Below the pieces are notes generated by a model that was not told the origin of the DNA, did not search any database, and was given only the letters and a program-made list of their open reading frames with translations. From assembly GCA_020844525.1 (NCBI GenBank), contig JAJGAH010000218.1, positions 1 through 5,055 of the forward strand: 5,055 bases of DNA, in the 5' to 3' direction. Numbering within the stretch: the first letter of the stretch is position 1; each line of letters starts with the position of its first letter. Below, one piece after another: positions 1 through 5,055 of the stretch. A program made the translations under genes and the position numbers. The stretch comes from Eubacterium sp. (GTDB lineage: Bacteria > Bacillota > Clostridia > Lachnospirales > Lachnospiraceae).

Positions 1-1548
1 GCCATGCAGCATACCGACATGTATTGAATCGGGGAATCTTTTTCTGAGGGCCGCACTGTACTCTGTGACATTTTCACAGGCCAATTCCTCATTGGGCTCA
101 ACCATAGGACAGATAACGTATGCCTGGTGCCCGGCGGCAACCTGCTTTTCAATAAATCGGTAGGCGCTTTCGCGGTATGAGGTTCCGACTACTGCGTTTT
201 TCACAGGCAGCCGGTTATCGGGCTTGTCATCGAGAATGGATATGTCCAGATCTCCGTACAGAATCATGGCAAGTGTACGGGGAATGGGGGTAGCGCTCAT
301 GACAAGAACATTCGGGGGATATCCTTTTTCTGTCAGTGTCAGGCGCTGCCGCACCCCGAAACGGTGCTGTTCATCTGTAATAACGAGACCGAGGCGCTTA
401 TATTGGATTGCCTCCTGGATCAGAGCGTGGGTGCCGATAATCATCCTGGCTTCCCCAGAGGCCGTTTTTTCATAAATCGCACGCTTTTCCTTTGCGGTGC
501 AGCTGCCGGTGAGCAGGACCGGGCAGGCGTCACTGATTCCATTGCTCTCAAGAACAGAGAGCAGCGCTGCATAGTGCTGCCCCGCGAGTACCTCTGTTGG
601 CACCATGAGGGCACTCTGATAACCGTTTTCATAGGACATGATCATGGCGAGAAAGGCCAGAATGGTTTTGCCGCTCCCGACGTCACCCTGAATCAGACGG
701 TTCATTAAGGTGCCGGAGGCCAGGTCCCGTTCCAGTTCACCCCAGACCCGCTGCTGCGCATTTGTAAGGCGATAAGGAAGTGACTCGATCACTTCCTCTG
801 TTTTCCAGACTGTCTTCATTGGAAAATGGTTGCACTTATCCTGATTCTGTGCTCTGACAAAGGATATACCAAGGAGAAAGAGGAAGAACTCGTCAAAGCT
901 GAGCCTGTTTCGTGCAATCCCGTAATTTTCCGTGGAATCCGGAAAATGGATCTGATGCAGGGCATAATTGATTTCGGGCAGTCCAAGTGGTTCGCGGATT
1001 TCATCCGGAAGTATTTCGGGTGCCAGCCTCTCTGTCTGCAGCAGCTGTGCAACTGCCTTTCGTATTGCCTGGTTGGAGAGACCTTTTGTCAGAGCATAGA
1101 CGGGGAGCATCTGTCCTTTGCGTTCATCATAGGCAGCCGGTGTGAAAAGCTCCGGATGTTCCATGATTGTCCGGCCGTTCTTTTGGATAACCATGCCGCG
1201 GAAGATACAGACCATGCCGGGCTTCAGAGTGGCGGCCAGAAATGGCATATGAAACCAGTTGACCTGAATGGATCCGGTCTCATCCTGAAGGTACACCATG
1301 GTGATCGAATTGCCACTGAAGGTCTTGACCGTCGGTTTTCTGCTGATCCGCCCGAAGATGGCATTCTTCTGTCCCGGGATGACCTGACCGATCGGAACAG
1401 GCTCCTCATAAATGTCATACTCCCTGGGATAATAGTGGATCAGATCCTCTATCGTGAAAATGCCGAGCCGGTTAAACAGTGCTTCTGATTTTTCCCCGAT
1501 GCCCTTCAGGTTCCGTATGGAATCCGAAGGGATTTTTCCCTTTGCCAT
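1..1548 (-). CDS. recG: ATP-dependent DNA helicase RecG (3' end beyond window)
   Basis: RecG is a superfamily 2 helicase that remodels stalled replication forks and branch-migrates Holliday junctions. The frame is open for exactly 516 codons from ATG at 1548 to the left edge, with no stop or frameshift. The family is usually about 680-690 residues, so roughly 165 C-terminal residues lie outside. Residues about 60-170 fit the OB-fold wedge domain that grips branched DNA. The helicase part shows a Q-motif-like LPYRLTNAQ (257-265), Walker A GDVGSGKT (288-295, Lys294), the DEQH box (392-395) and MSATPIPRT (417-425). The last visible residues, MLHG, are the beginning of the next helicase motif. 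The start is supported by GGAG eight bases upstream. It lies 365 bp after yloV, beyond a terminator, so it is probably transcribed separately. The signature motifs leave little doubt. Confidence 0.97.
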   Translation of the reverse strand, partial: MAKGKIPSDSIRNLKGIGEKSEALFNRLGIFTIEDLIHYYPREYDIYEEPVPIGQVIPGQKNAIFGRISRKPTVKTFSGNSITMVYLQDETGSIQVNWFHMPFLAATLKPGMVCIFRGMVIQKNGRTIMEHPELFTPAAYDERKGQMLPVYALTKGLSNQAIRKAVAQLLQTERLAPEILPDEIREPLGLPEINYALHQIHFPDSTENYGIARNRLSFDEFFLFLLGISFVRAQNQDKCNHFPMKTVWKTEEVIESLPYRLTNAQQRVWGELERDLASGTLMNRLIQGDVGSGKTILAFLAMIMSYENGYQSALMVPTEVLAGQHYAALLSVLESNGISDACPVLLTGSCTAKEKRAIYEKTASGEARMIIGTHALIQEAIQYKRLGLVITDEQHRFGVRQRLTLTEKGYPPNVLVMSATPIPRTLAMILYGDLDISILDDKPDNRLPVKNAVVGTSYRESAYRFIEKQVAAGHQAYVICPMVEPNEELACENVTEYSAALRKRFPDSIHVGMLHG

Positions 1549-1653
1549 ATTATTCACTCCCTGATCGGCACACCATCAGTATTTTATGTATACAGGTATA
1601 TGTGCCCTCTCCATCGATAAAAAGTGCCTTGCCGGGGAAAACGTCCCGTTGAT
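1549..1653 (-). promoter_or_regulatory. Upstream region of recG, no clear promoter
   Basis: Transcription of recG should start here, because an intrinsic terminator lies just upstream. No good sigma-A promoter stands out. The best minus-strand candidate is GGCACA, 17 bases, then AATACT, which is a weak match to TTGACA/TATAAT. A short inverted repeat, TATAC-CT-GTATA, lies at 1589-1600 inside this candidate spacer. The recG Shine-Dalgarno sequence, in the context AGGGAG, sits eight bases before the ATG. Confidence 0.3.
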
Positions 1654-1700
1654 GAAAAAGAAACTGCCTGACCGGACAGCTTTCTCCGGCCGGGCAGTTC
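1654..1700 (-). terminator. Intrinsic terminator after the asp23-yloV unit
   Basis: On the minus strand a 15-nt arm (1699-1685) pairs with 1676-1662. All positions pair except one C-A mismatch and one G-U wobble, around an 8-nt loop (1677-1684). It is followed directly by TTTCTTTTT (1663-1655). This is a classical Rho-independent terminator. It is about 210 bases after the yloV stop, further than usual, because the palindromic element at 1770-1904 lies between them. On the plus strand no T-run follows the stem. Confidence 0.85.
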
Positions 1701-1754
1701 CCGGAATATTGTCTTAGTCTTTATATTTTGCCTGTATTTCAAGAGGAAACCAAT

Positions 1755-1766
1755 ATATCATGATAT
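1755..1766. repeat. 12-bp perfect palindrome ATATCATGATAT
   Basis: ATATCATGATAT is its own reverse complement. In an alternative pairing, CAATAT (1751-1756) can pair with ATATTG (1763-1768). It lies just outside the larger palindromic element and before the terminator in the transcript from yloV. Its function is unknown; it may be a protein-binding site or a chance AT-rich palindrome. Confidence 0.4.
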
Positions 1767-1769
1767 TGA

Positions 1770-1904
1770 GGTCAAAAGATTGATAATTATGAAATTGTCT
1801 TGAAATTCTCACGGTTTCGACAAGCAAGAAGTACTACGGTTCTCTAGCATGTCTGCAAATGTTCGAATTTCAAGACAATTTCTTAAACACTCGACTTTTG
1901 ATCC
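1770..1904. repeat. Long symmetrical palindromic element after yloV
   Basis: GAAATTGTCTTGAAATTC (1791-1808) is the perfect 18-bp reverse complement of 1865-1882. Further out, TCAAAAG (1772-1778) pairs with CTTTTGA (1895-1901), and GG (1770-1771) with CC (1903-1904) if one T is bulged. Both stems share one centre (paired positions sum to 3673) and are separated by equal 12-nt unpaired stretches, so they form a single structure. The central 56 nt (1809-1864) pair poorly. No T-run follows on either strand, so it is not a standard terminator. It sits between the yloV stop and that gene's terminator. It may be a small non-autonomous mobile element (MITE-like), an extragenic palindromic repeat, or an RNA 3'-end structure. 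No coding sequence is evident in it. Confidence 0.75.
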
Positions 1905-1913
1905 TTACACAGA

Positions 1914-3584
1914 TTACTCGACAGAAAGAATACAGTAGTATACGGGCTGGCCGCCGTTGTTCACCTCGACATCAATGTCCGGGAATTTCCCGGCAATCTG
2001 CTGTGCAAGGCGGTTTGCATTCTCTTCGGAATAATTCTGACCGAAATAGATGCTGATCAGCTCGGCATCCTCCGGCATCATCTTTTCAACCGCATCCAGT
2101 GCCGTATCGTTGATATCTTTTCCGACTGCAAGGATGCCATCATCACCGACAGCCATGATATCGCCCTGATGAATCTCAACGTTGTCGATGGTCGTATCAC
2201 GGATCGCATAGGTCAGTTCTCCGGTGCGCACCGTACCAATGGCTTCCAGCATGGCATTCTGGTTATCCTCCACGTTCTTTGCGGGATCATAGCCGAGAAG
2301 CGCCGTGATGCCCTGGGGAATGGTCTTGGAAGGAATGACAATGATATTCTTTTCCTTGACGAGGTCCTTGGCCTGACGTGCTGCCATGATGATGTTCTTA
2401 TTGTTGGGGAACAGGAAGATGTTCTCTGCGTTCACCTGATCAATTGCGTCCAGAACATTCTCTGTGCTCGGATTCATTGTCTGACCGCCCTTGATGATGT
2501 AGTCTGCTCCAAGGCCGCGGAAAATCTCCTCAAACCCGTCTCCGGCGCAGACCTCAATAAAGCCGACTGCCTTGGCAGGGCTGGCCTTGCGAAGAATCTC
2601 TTCCTCCTGGTCTCTGGCGGTTTTTGCAGGATTTTTGATGAGCTTTTCATGGTGCTCGATCAGAAGGTTATCAATATTGATGGCCTTCAGAGCGCCAAGC
2701 TGCAGAGCTTTGGAAAGTACGGCACCGGGATCATTTGTGTGTACATGCACCTTCAGCTCACGGGCATCCGGAATAATCACAACCTGCTCACCGTTCTTGA
2801 CCAGAAAGGCGCGGAGCTCGTCAATCTGTGCCTGGGGAACGGACTTCTCACTGCTGATGATAAATTCTGTGCTGTAGCCGAAGTTCAGTTTTGGAACTGC
2901 CTCTGCTTCCGGCTTATGATCTTCGCTCTGGGTTTCCTTTGCTTTGCCAAGGTCCGGATCAACCTCCTTGCCCATCAGACCGTCATAGGCACCTTCCAGG
3001 ATGGTCATCAGTCCTTCTCCGCCGGAATCGACCACACCGGCCTCCTTCAATACAGGGAGCATATCAGGTGTCTTTGCCAGGACTTCATTGCCGTAGTCAA
3101 TAATATTCTTGATGTAATCATCGAGCGGCATCTGCGCATCCACAAGCTTGCGGGCGATTTCCGCCATTCCCTTCGCAACGGTAAGGATCGTGCCTTCCCT
3201 TGGTTTGATGACGGCTTTATAGGCCGTTTCCACTGCTTTTTCACAGGCATCCGCAATCATGGGAATATCGATTTCACTGGAAGCCTTTACCACCTTTGTG
3301 AATCCGCGAAACAGCTGGGACAGAATGACACCGGAATTTCCCCGGGCTCCACGAAGAGAACCGGAGGAAATTGCCTTTGACAGGTCCTTCATGTTCATGT
3401 TGTCAATATCCTGCACCATGTGGACTGCGGACATGATGGTCATCGTCATATTTGTGCCAGTGTCACCGTCCGGTACCGGAAAAACGTTTAATTCATTGAT
3501 CCAATCTTTCTTGGCATCCAGATTCTGGGCGCCGGTTAAAAACATATGCGCCAGCATACTGGCATCAATTGTATTTTCAGCCAA
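1914..3584 (-). CDS. fakA: YloV/FakA family protein (DhaL-type fatty acid kinase, ATP-binding subunit)
   Basis: FakA-family proteins phosphorylate fatty acids held by a FakB (DegV) partner, giving acyl-phosphate for phospholipid synthesis. At 556 residues it has the normal family length. The N-terminal DhaL/DAK2 domain (about 8-205) carries the nucleotide and Mg motif NVFPVPDGDTGTN (33-45, Asp39 and Asp41), GARGNSGVILSQ (79-90), REGTILTV (129-136) and DSGGEGL (186-192). An acidic linker (about 205-230) leads to the middle domain, with GYSTEF (236-241) and VHVHTNDPG (279-287). The C-terminal domain (about 335-556) resembles the DegV-associated part of the family. Where relatives usually have Cys in GYCTEF, this protein has Ser238, while His280 and His282 are kept. 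The gene starts with TTG and lies 20 bases after the Asp23-family gene, so the two are probably cotranscribed. No FakB gene is present in the window. The family call is certain; the exact substrate is inferred. Confidence 0.95.
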   Translation of the reverse strand: MAENTIDASMLAHMFLTGAQNLDAKKDWINELNVFPVPDGDTGTNMTMTIMSAVHMVQDIDNMNMKDLSKAISSGSLRGARGNSGVILSQLFRGFTKVVKASSEIDIPMIADACEKAVETAYKAVIKPREGTILTVAKGMAEIARKLVDAQMPLDDYIKNIIDYGNEVLAKTPDMLPVLKEAGVVDSGGEGLMTILEGAYDGLMGKEVDPDLGKAKETQSEDHKPEAEAVPKLNFGYSTEFIISSEKSVPQAQIDELRAFLVKNGEQVVIIPDARELKVHVHTNDPGAVLSKALQLGALKAINIDNLLIEHHEKLIKNPAKTARDQEEEILRKASPAKAVGFIEVCAGDGFEEIFRGLGADYIIKGGQTMNPSTENVLDAIDQVNAENIFLFPNNKNIIMAARQAKDLVKEKNIIVIPSKTIPQGITALLGYDPAKNVEDNQNAMLEAIGTVRTGELTYAIRDTTIDNVEIHQGDIMAVGDDGILAVGKDINDTALDAVEKMMPEDAELISIYFGQNYSEENANRLAQQIAGKFPDIDVEVNNGGQPVYYCILSVE

Positions 3585-3598
3585 AATAATATCCTCCT
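3585..3598 (-). promoter_or_regulatory. Ribosome binding site fixing the TTG start of yloV/fakA
   Basis: AGGAGG (3598-3593 on the minus strand) is followed by eight bases and then TTG at 3584. No ATG or GTG is better placed, and the encoded MAENTIDASML start matches where this family normally begins. This consensus site decides the non-ATG start. Confidence 0.85.
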
Positions 3599-3604
3599 CA
3601 GATA

Positions 3605-3961
3605 TCAGTCTATTACCCGTACGCCTTCAACGATGATACGTACATGTTCGACCTTCATTCCAGTGAACTCTTCAAGCTGATACTTTACGCTGTCGATCAG
3701 ATTCTGGGCTACGGTGGGTATGCTTACGCCGTAGGCAATGATCACATGGAATTCCAGAGAGATTTTATTCGCATTGATGGTTACCTGGATGCCGTGCTTC
3801 AGGCTGTCTTTCTTCAGAAGACGTACCAGGCCGTCCTTCATGTTGACGGCGGCCATTCCGACAATTCCAAAGCATTCTACAGCAACACTGCCGGCATAAG
3901 TAGCGATGACATCGGGATTGATGACAACTTCACCGAATTCCGAATTAACTCGTCCTTTCAT
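3605..3961 (-). CDS. Asp23/Gls24 family envelope stress response protein (YloU-like)
   Basis: This 118-residue protein matches the small Asp23/Gls24 (DUF322) family. In staphylococci Asp23 is a membrane-associated alkaline-shock protein; in many Firmicutes the YloU form sits beside yloV. Visible family features are an N-terminal beta segment, GEVVINPDVIATYAGSVAVE (10-29), the FGIVGM turn (31-36), an alternating hydrophobic strand around ISLEFHVIIAYGVSI (67-81), an amphipathic helix (about 83-100), and a final strand VEHVRIIVEGVRV (104-116). It has no signal peptide or transmembrane helix and is expected to be cytosolic or peripherally membrane-bound. The ATG has GGAG six bases upstream. It is the first gene after the promoter at 4081-4109 and precedes yloV by 20 bases. 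The molecular function is unknown; a link to envelope homeostasis or lipid metabolism is inferred from the conserved pairing with yloV. Confidence 0.93.
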   Translation of the reverse strand: MKGRVNSEFGEVVINPDVIATYAGSVAVECFGIVGMAAVNMKDGLVRLLKKDSLKHGIQVTINANKISLEFHVIIAYGVSIPTVAQNLIDSVKYQLEEFTGMKVEHVRIIVEGVRVID

Positions 3962-4023
3962 CTTCTGCTCCTTTCTAAACAGTTACCGCTGCAAGCGATT
4001 CTGATTACTGATGTTTTTTGAAC

Positions 4024-4068
4024 ATTCCGCACAGCTCTGCCTTCGGAGAAGAAACTGCTGCATGGAAT
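4024..4068 (-). other. Possible hairpin in the asp23-yloV 5' leader
   Basis: ATTCC (4024-4028) pairs with GGAAT (4064-4068), and CAGC (4032-4035) pairs with GCTG (4057-4060), sharing one centre across a 3x3 internal loop. The start of transcription predicted from the upstream promoter is near 4074, so the structure would sit at the 5' end of an approximately 110-nt untranslated leader. A second near-palindrome, GCAGAGCTGTGC, overlaps one arm. I do not recognise a riboswitch class. Confidence 0.3.
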
Positions 4069-4080
4069 TTCATATTTTTC

Positions 4081-4109
4081 AGTATATCGTAATTGGGTTG
4101 GATTGTGAA
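4081..4109 (-). promoter_or_regulatory. Sigma-A-type promoter of the asp23-yloV unit
   Basis: On the minus strand, TTCACA (4109-4104) and TATACT (4086-4081) are separated by exactly 17 bases. Each hexamer matches five of six bases of the TTGACA/TATAAT consensus. The predicted start is near 4074. The site lies downstream of the rpmB terminator, so it separates rpmB from the asp23-yloV unit. Confidence 0.75.
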
Positions 4110-4151
4110 GCAAAAATGCATCTGCACATCCGGGCAGAAACGGTACCGGAC

Positions 4152-4183
4152 AAAAAAAGGAGACCCCACCGTGTGAGATCTCC
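4152..4183 (-). terminator. Intrinsic terminator of rpmB
   Basis: On the minus strand GGAGATCTCA (4183-4174) pairs along its full ten bases, with two wobbles, with TGGGGTCTCC (4168-4159) around a five-base loop. It is followed by seven consecutive T residues (4158-4152). It begins 29 bases after the rpmB stop codon, so it ends the rpmB transcript. Confidence 0.92.
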
Positions 4184-4212
4184 AGCATGTTTTCCTTCAT
4201 GGAGTCGTGACT

Positions 4213-4398
4213 TCAGGCACGCTCTACAGCGCCGCTTCTCAGGCAGCTGGTACAAACATACATCTTTTTTGTACCCTGTGGTGTCTTTACACGTACAGCC
4301 TTAACGTTAGCTTTCCACATATGATTTGATCTTCTATGAGAATGGCTTACATTATTACCAAAGTAAACAGCCTTATCGCAAATAGCACATTTAGCCAT
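4213..4398 (-). CDS. rpmB: 50S ribosomal protein L28
   Basis: L28 (bL28) is a small protein of the large ribosomal subunit that contacts 23S rRNA. The 61-residue product begins MAKCAICDKAVYFGNNVSHS, contains the basic SHRRSNHMWKANVKAVRVK stretch (20-38), and ends with YVCTSC (47-52). Cys4, Cys7, Cys49 and Cys52 make it the zinc-binding C+ form. An in-frame GTG exists six bases upstream at 4404, but only one base would separate it from the AGGAGG. The ATG at 4398 has the proper seven-base spacing and gives the family's normal N-terminus. The gene has its own promoter and terminator. rpmB next to yloU-yloV is the conserved Firmicute arrangement. Confidence 0.98.
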   Translation of the reverse strand: MAKCAICDKAVYFGNNVSHSHRRSNHMWKANVKAVRVKTPQGTKKMYVCTSCLRSGAVERA

Positions 4399-4411
4399 GA
4401 TCACACCTCCT
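4399..4411 (-). promoter_or_regulatory. Ribosome binding site deciding the rpmB start
   Basis: AGGAGG (4411-4406) lies seven bases from the ATG at 4398 and one base from the alternative GTG at 4404. This excludes the two-residue-longer version of the protein. Confidence 0.9.
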
Positions 4412-4427
4412 TAACCACAAACTTAAA

Positions 4428-4461
4428 CCGACTCAGCTATATCGGCTTACGACACTAAGCC
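4428..4461 (-). other. Overlapping hairpins in the rpmB promoter/leader
   Basis: GGCTTA (4444-4449) and TAAGCC (4456-4461) form a perfect 6-bp inverted repeat with a 6-base loop. The TAAGCC of the minus-strand transcript can instead pair downstream. In that case AAGCCGAT pairs with GTCGGTTT around an 8-nt loop, with two wobble pairs, covering roughly 4425-4448. The first repeat overlaps the predicted transcription start near 4455, so it may act as DNA (an operator) rather than RNA. Confidence 0.35.
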
Positions 4462-4490
4462 AGTATAGCAGACCGGAAGGCTCTTTGCAA
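4462..4490 (-). promoter_or_regulatory. Sigma-A-type promoter of rpmB
   Basis: On the minus strand, TTGCAA (4490-4485) and TATACT (4467-4462) are separated by exactly 17 bases. The -10 hexamer matches five of six consensus bases and the -35 begins TTG. Transcription should start near 4455, giving a leader of about 57 nt. No terminator is visible between gerW and this promoter, so read-through from gerW may add to rpmB expression. Confidence 0.72.
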
Positions 4491-4514
4491 GAATTATTTT
4501 ACGGAAATGAAAAC

Positions 4515-4910
4515 TTATTCAGCGGGCGTTTCTGAATTGCCGGCGGCTGCGGCAGCATCCTTTCCGCCAACGGCCTCTTTGATCTTTGTGACAATATCCG
4601 GTGCCATATCAATGATTTTGGACACTGCATCCTGGCTCTTCATGCTGATCAGCTTCGTGGTCCCGTCTTTGGCCACCATCAGCACTGCTGCGGGAACCAT
4701 CTTGGCGCCGACACCACCACCGCCGTTGTCCTTGGAAGAGTTGCTGAAAGCACCTGCGCCCATGCCAAAGGATAATTCTGAGAGCGGGATCATGATGCTG
4801 TCACCAACCGGAACGGGCTGACCGACAACGGTCTTTGTGGTAAGAAAGTTGTTGAGTCCTTCGAAAAGAGAATCCACATTATTGTGAAAGGTATTCTGCT
4901 TGTCTGACAT
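4515..4910 (-). CDS. GerW family sporulation protein (YtfJ-like)
   Basis: This 131-residue protein belongs to the GerW/YtfJ family, which is made in the forespore of Bacillus and linked to germination. Relatives are widespread in Clostridia, sometimes in strains not known to sporulate. The family pattern is clear: an N-terminal helix VDSLFEGLNNFL (12-23), TVVGQPVPVGDSIMIPLSELSFGMGAG (27-53), a glycine-rich stretch (63-68), and VPAAVLMVAKDGTTKLISM (72-90). A helical segment (about 93-114) leads to an Ala-rich tail (115-131) that looks disordered. There is no signal peptide or membrane helix. The ATG at 4910 has AGGAGG nine bases upstream. The gene lies upstream of rpmB with no terminator between them. 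No sporulation-sigma promoter is obvious, so its use in sporulation here is inferred from the family only. Confidence 0.93.
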   Translation of the reverse strand: MSDKQNTFHNNVDSLFEGLNNFLTTKTVVGQPVPVGDSIMIPLSELSFGMGAGAFSNSSKDNGGGGVGAKMVPAAVLMVAKDGTTKLISMKSQDAVSKIIDMAPDIVTKIKEAVGGKDAAAAAGNSETPAE

Positions 4911-4946
4911 TCTGTTTGTCCTCCTGTCTGTTTGCTGATAATCTGT

Positions 4947-5055
4947 TCACTTATTCATGGGGTGCTGCCACTTGGCGGGCCCATTGAAAAATTCTAAGAT
5001 TGCACTGCTTCTCTGAATGTGTTGCGCAGTGCTTCTCTGAACGTGCTGCAATCCG
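4947..5055 (-). CDS. Possible 3' end of an unidentified upstream gene (frame unresolved)
   Basis: All three minus-strand frames are open from the right edge for some distance. One ends in TGA at 4947-4949 (35 codons visible), one in TAA at 4951-4953 (34 codons), and one in TAG at 4994-4996 (19 codons, ending FREAVQS). The coordinates follow the first, whose third-position GC and preference for CAG and AAG best match the neighbouring genes. The first two would end 36-40 bases before gerW, consistent with an operon. In Bacillus and many Clostridia the gene before gerW/ytfJ is a DUF2953 (YtfI) protein, but nothing in this tail proves that. It may also be noncoding. Confidence 0.25.
   Translation of the reverse strand, partial: GLQHVQRSTAQHIQRSSAILEFFNGPAKWQHPMNK
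5002..5049. repeat. Two 24-bp tandem direct repeats
   Basis: Positions 5002-5025 and 5026-5049 are adjacent copies of a 24-base unit that agree at 21 positions. The core TGCTTCTCTGAA is identical in both. Twenty-four is a multiple of three, so the repeat would encode an eight-residue duplication in any open frame. Two inverted pairs are also present: GCACTGC (5002-5008) with GCAGTGC (5026-5032), and GATTGCA (4998-5004) with TGCAATC (5047-5053). The array does not continue in the last six bases visible. Confidence 0.8.

Noticed and set aside
826..1488. A 220-codon open frame on the plus strand
   Set aside because: It is antisense to the N-terminal part of recG, which is translated without interruption on the minus strand with correct helicase motifs.
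1791..1882. The 18-bp inverted repeat as a transcription terminator
   Set aside because: The loop would be 56 nt and no T-run follows on either strand. A much better terminator lies at 1654-1700.
1859..2056. A 65-codon plus-strand open frame covering one arm of the palindromic element
   Set aside because: More than half is antisense to the 3' end of yloV, the rest is the inverted-repeat arm, and there is no good ribosome binding site. It is not a gene carried by the element.
2169..3380. A 403-codon open frame on the plus strand
   Set aside because: It lies wholly antisense to yloV/fakA, whose protein has the full set of family motifs and length. The antisense product has no recognisable domain and no convincing start context, so it is a by-product of codon bias.
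3958..4200. An 80-codon minus-strand open frame between rpmB and the Asp23-family gene
   Set aside because: It starts before and runs through the rpmB terminator and the asp23 promoter, and the product resembles nothing I know. The region is better explained as regulatory DNA.
4507..4821. A 104-codon plus-strand open frame
   Set aside because: It is antisense to gerW. Its low-complexity Ala/Pro/Ser composition mirrors the Gly- and Ala-rich codons of the GerW protein.
5002..5049. The two repeats as the end of a CRISPR array
   Set aside because: The copies are directly adjacent with no spacer between them, and only two are present.

Overview
The window looks like chromosomal DNA of a low-to-mid GC, endospore-forming Firmicute, most likely a clostridium of the Lachnospiraceae type. 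The evidence is a GerW/YtfJ spore-protein homologue, the rpmB - Asp23/Gls24 - yloV (fakA) gene order known from Bacillus and Clostridia, a four-cysteine ribosomal protein L28, and strong AGGAGG ribosome binding sites. Assignment below family level is not possible from the sequence alone.

Every confident gene lies on the minus strand, so the biological order runs from the right edge to the left edge. At 4947-5055 there is a possible 3' end of an upstream gene whose frame cannot be settled, carrying two 24-bp tandem repeats. A gerW-family gene follows (4515-4910), then rpmB with its own promoter and a clear intrinsic terminator (4152-4490). Next is a promoter at 4081-4109 driving a tight two-gene unit: an Asp23/Gls24 (YloU-like) gene (3605-3961) and, 20 bases on, yloV/fakA (1914-3584). 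The latter starts at a TTG fixed by a perfect Shine-Dalgarno sequence. A 365-bp gap follows, holding a long symmetrical palindromic element, a small palindrome and an intrinsic terminator. Last is recG, which is intact from its start codon but runs off the left edge after 516 codons.

Functionally this is a housekeeping block: translation (L28), an envelope or alkaline-shock-type protein, the ATP-binding subunit of a fatty acid kinase that feeds exogenous fatty acids into phospholipids, and replication-fork rescue (RecG). There is no sign of phage, CRISPR, a toxin system or a transposase. The items most worth a second look are the roughly 135-bp palindromic element after yloV, the replacement of the expected metal-binding cysteine by serine in the YloV/FakA middle domain, the overlapping hairpins in the rpmB leader, and the tandem repeat at the right edge. 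I do not see a convincing undescribed multi-gene system.
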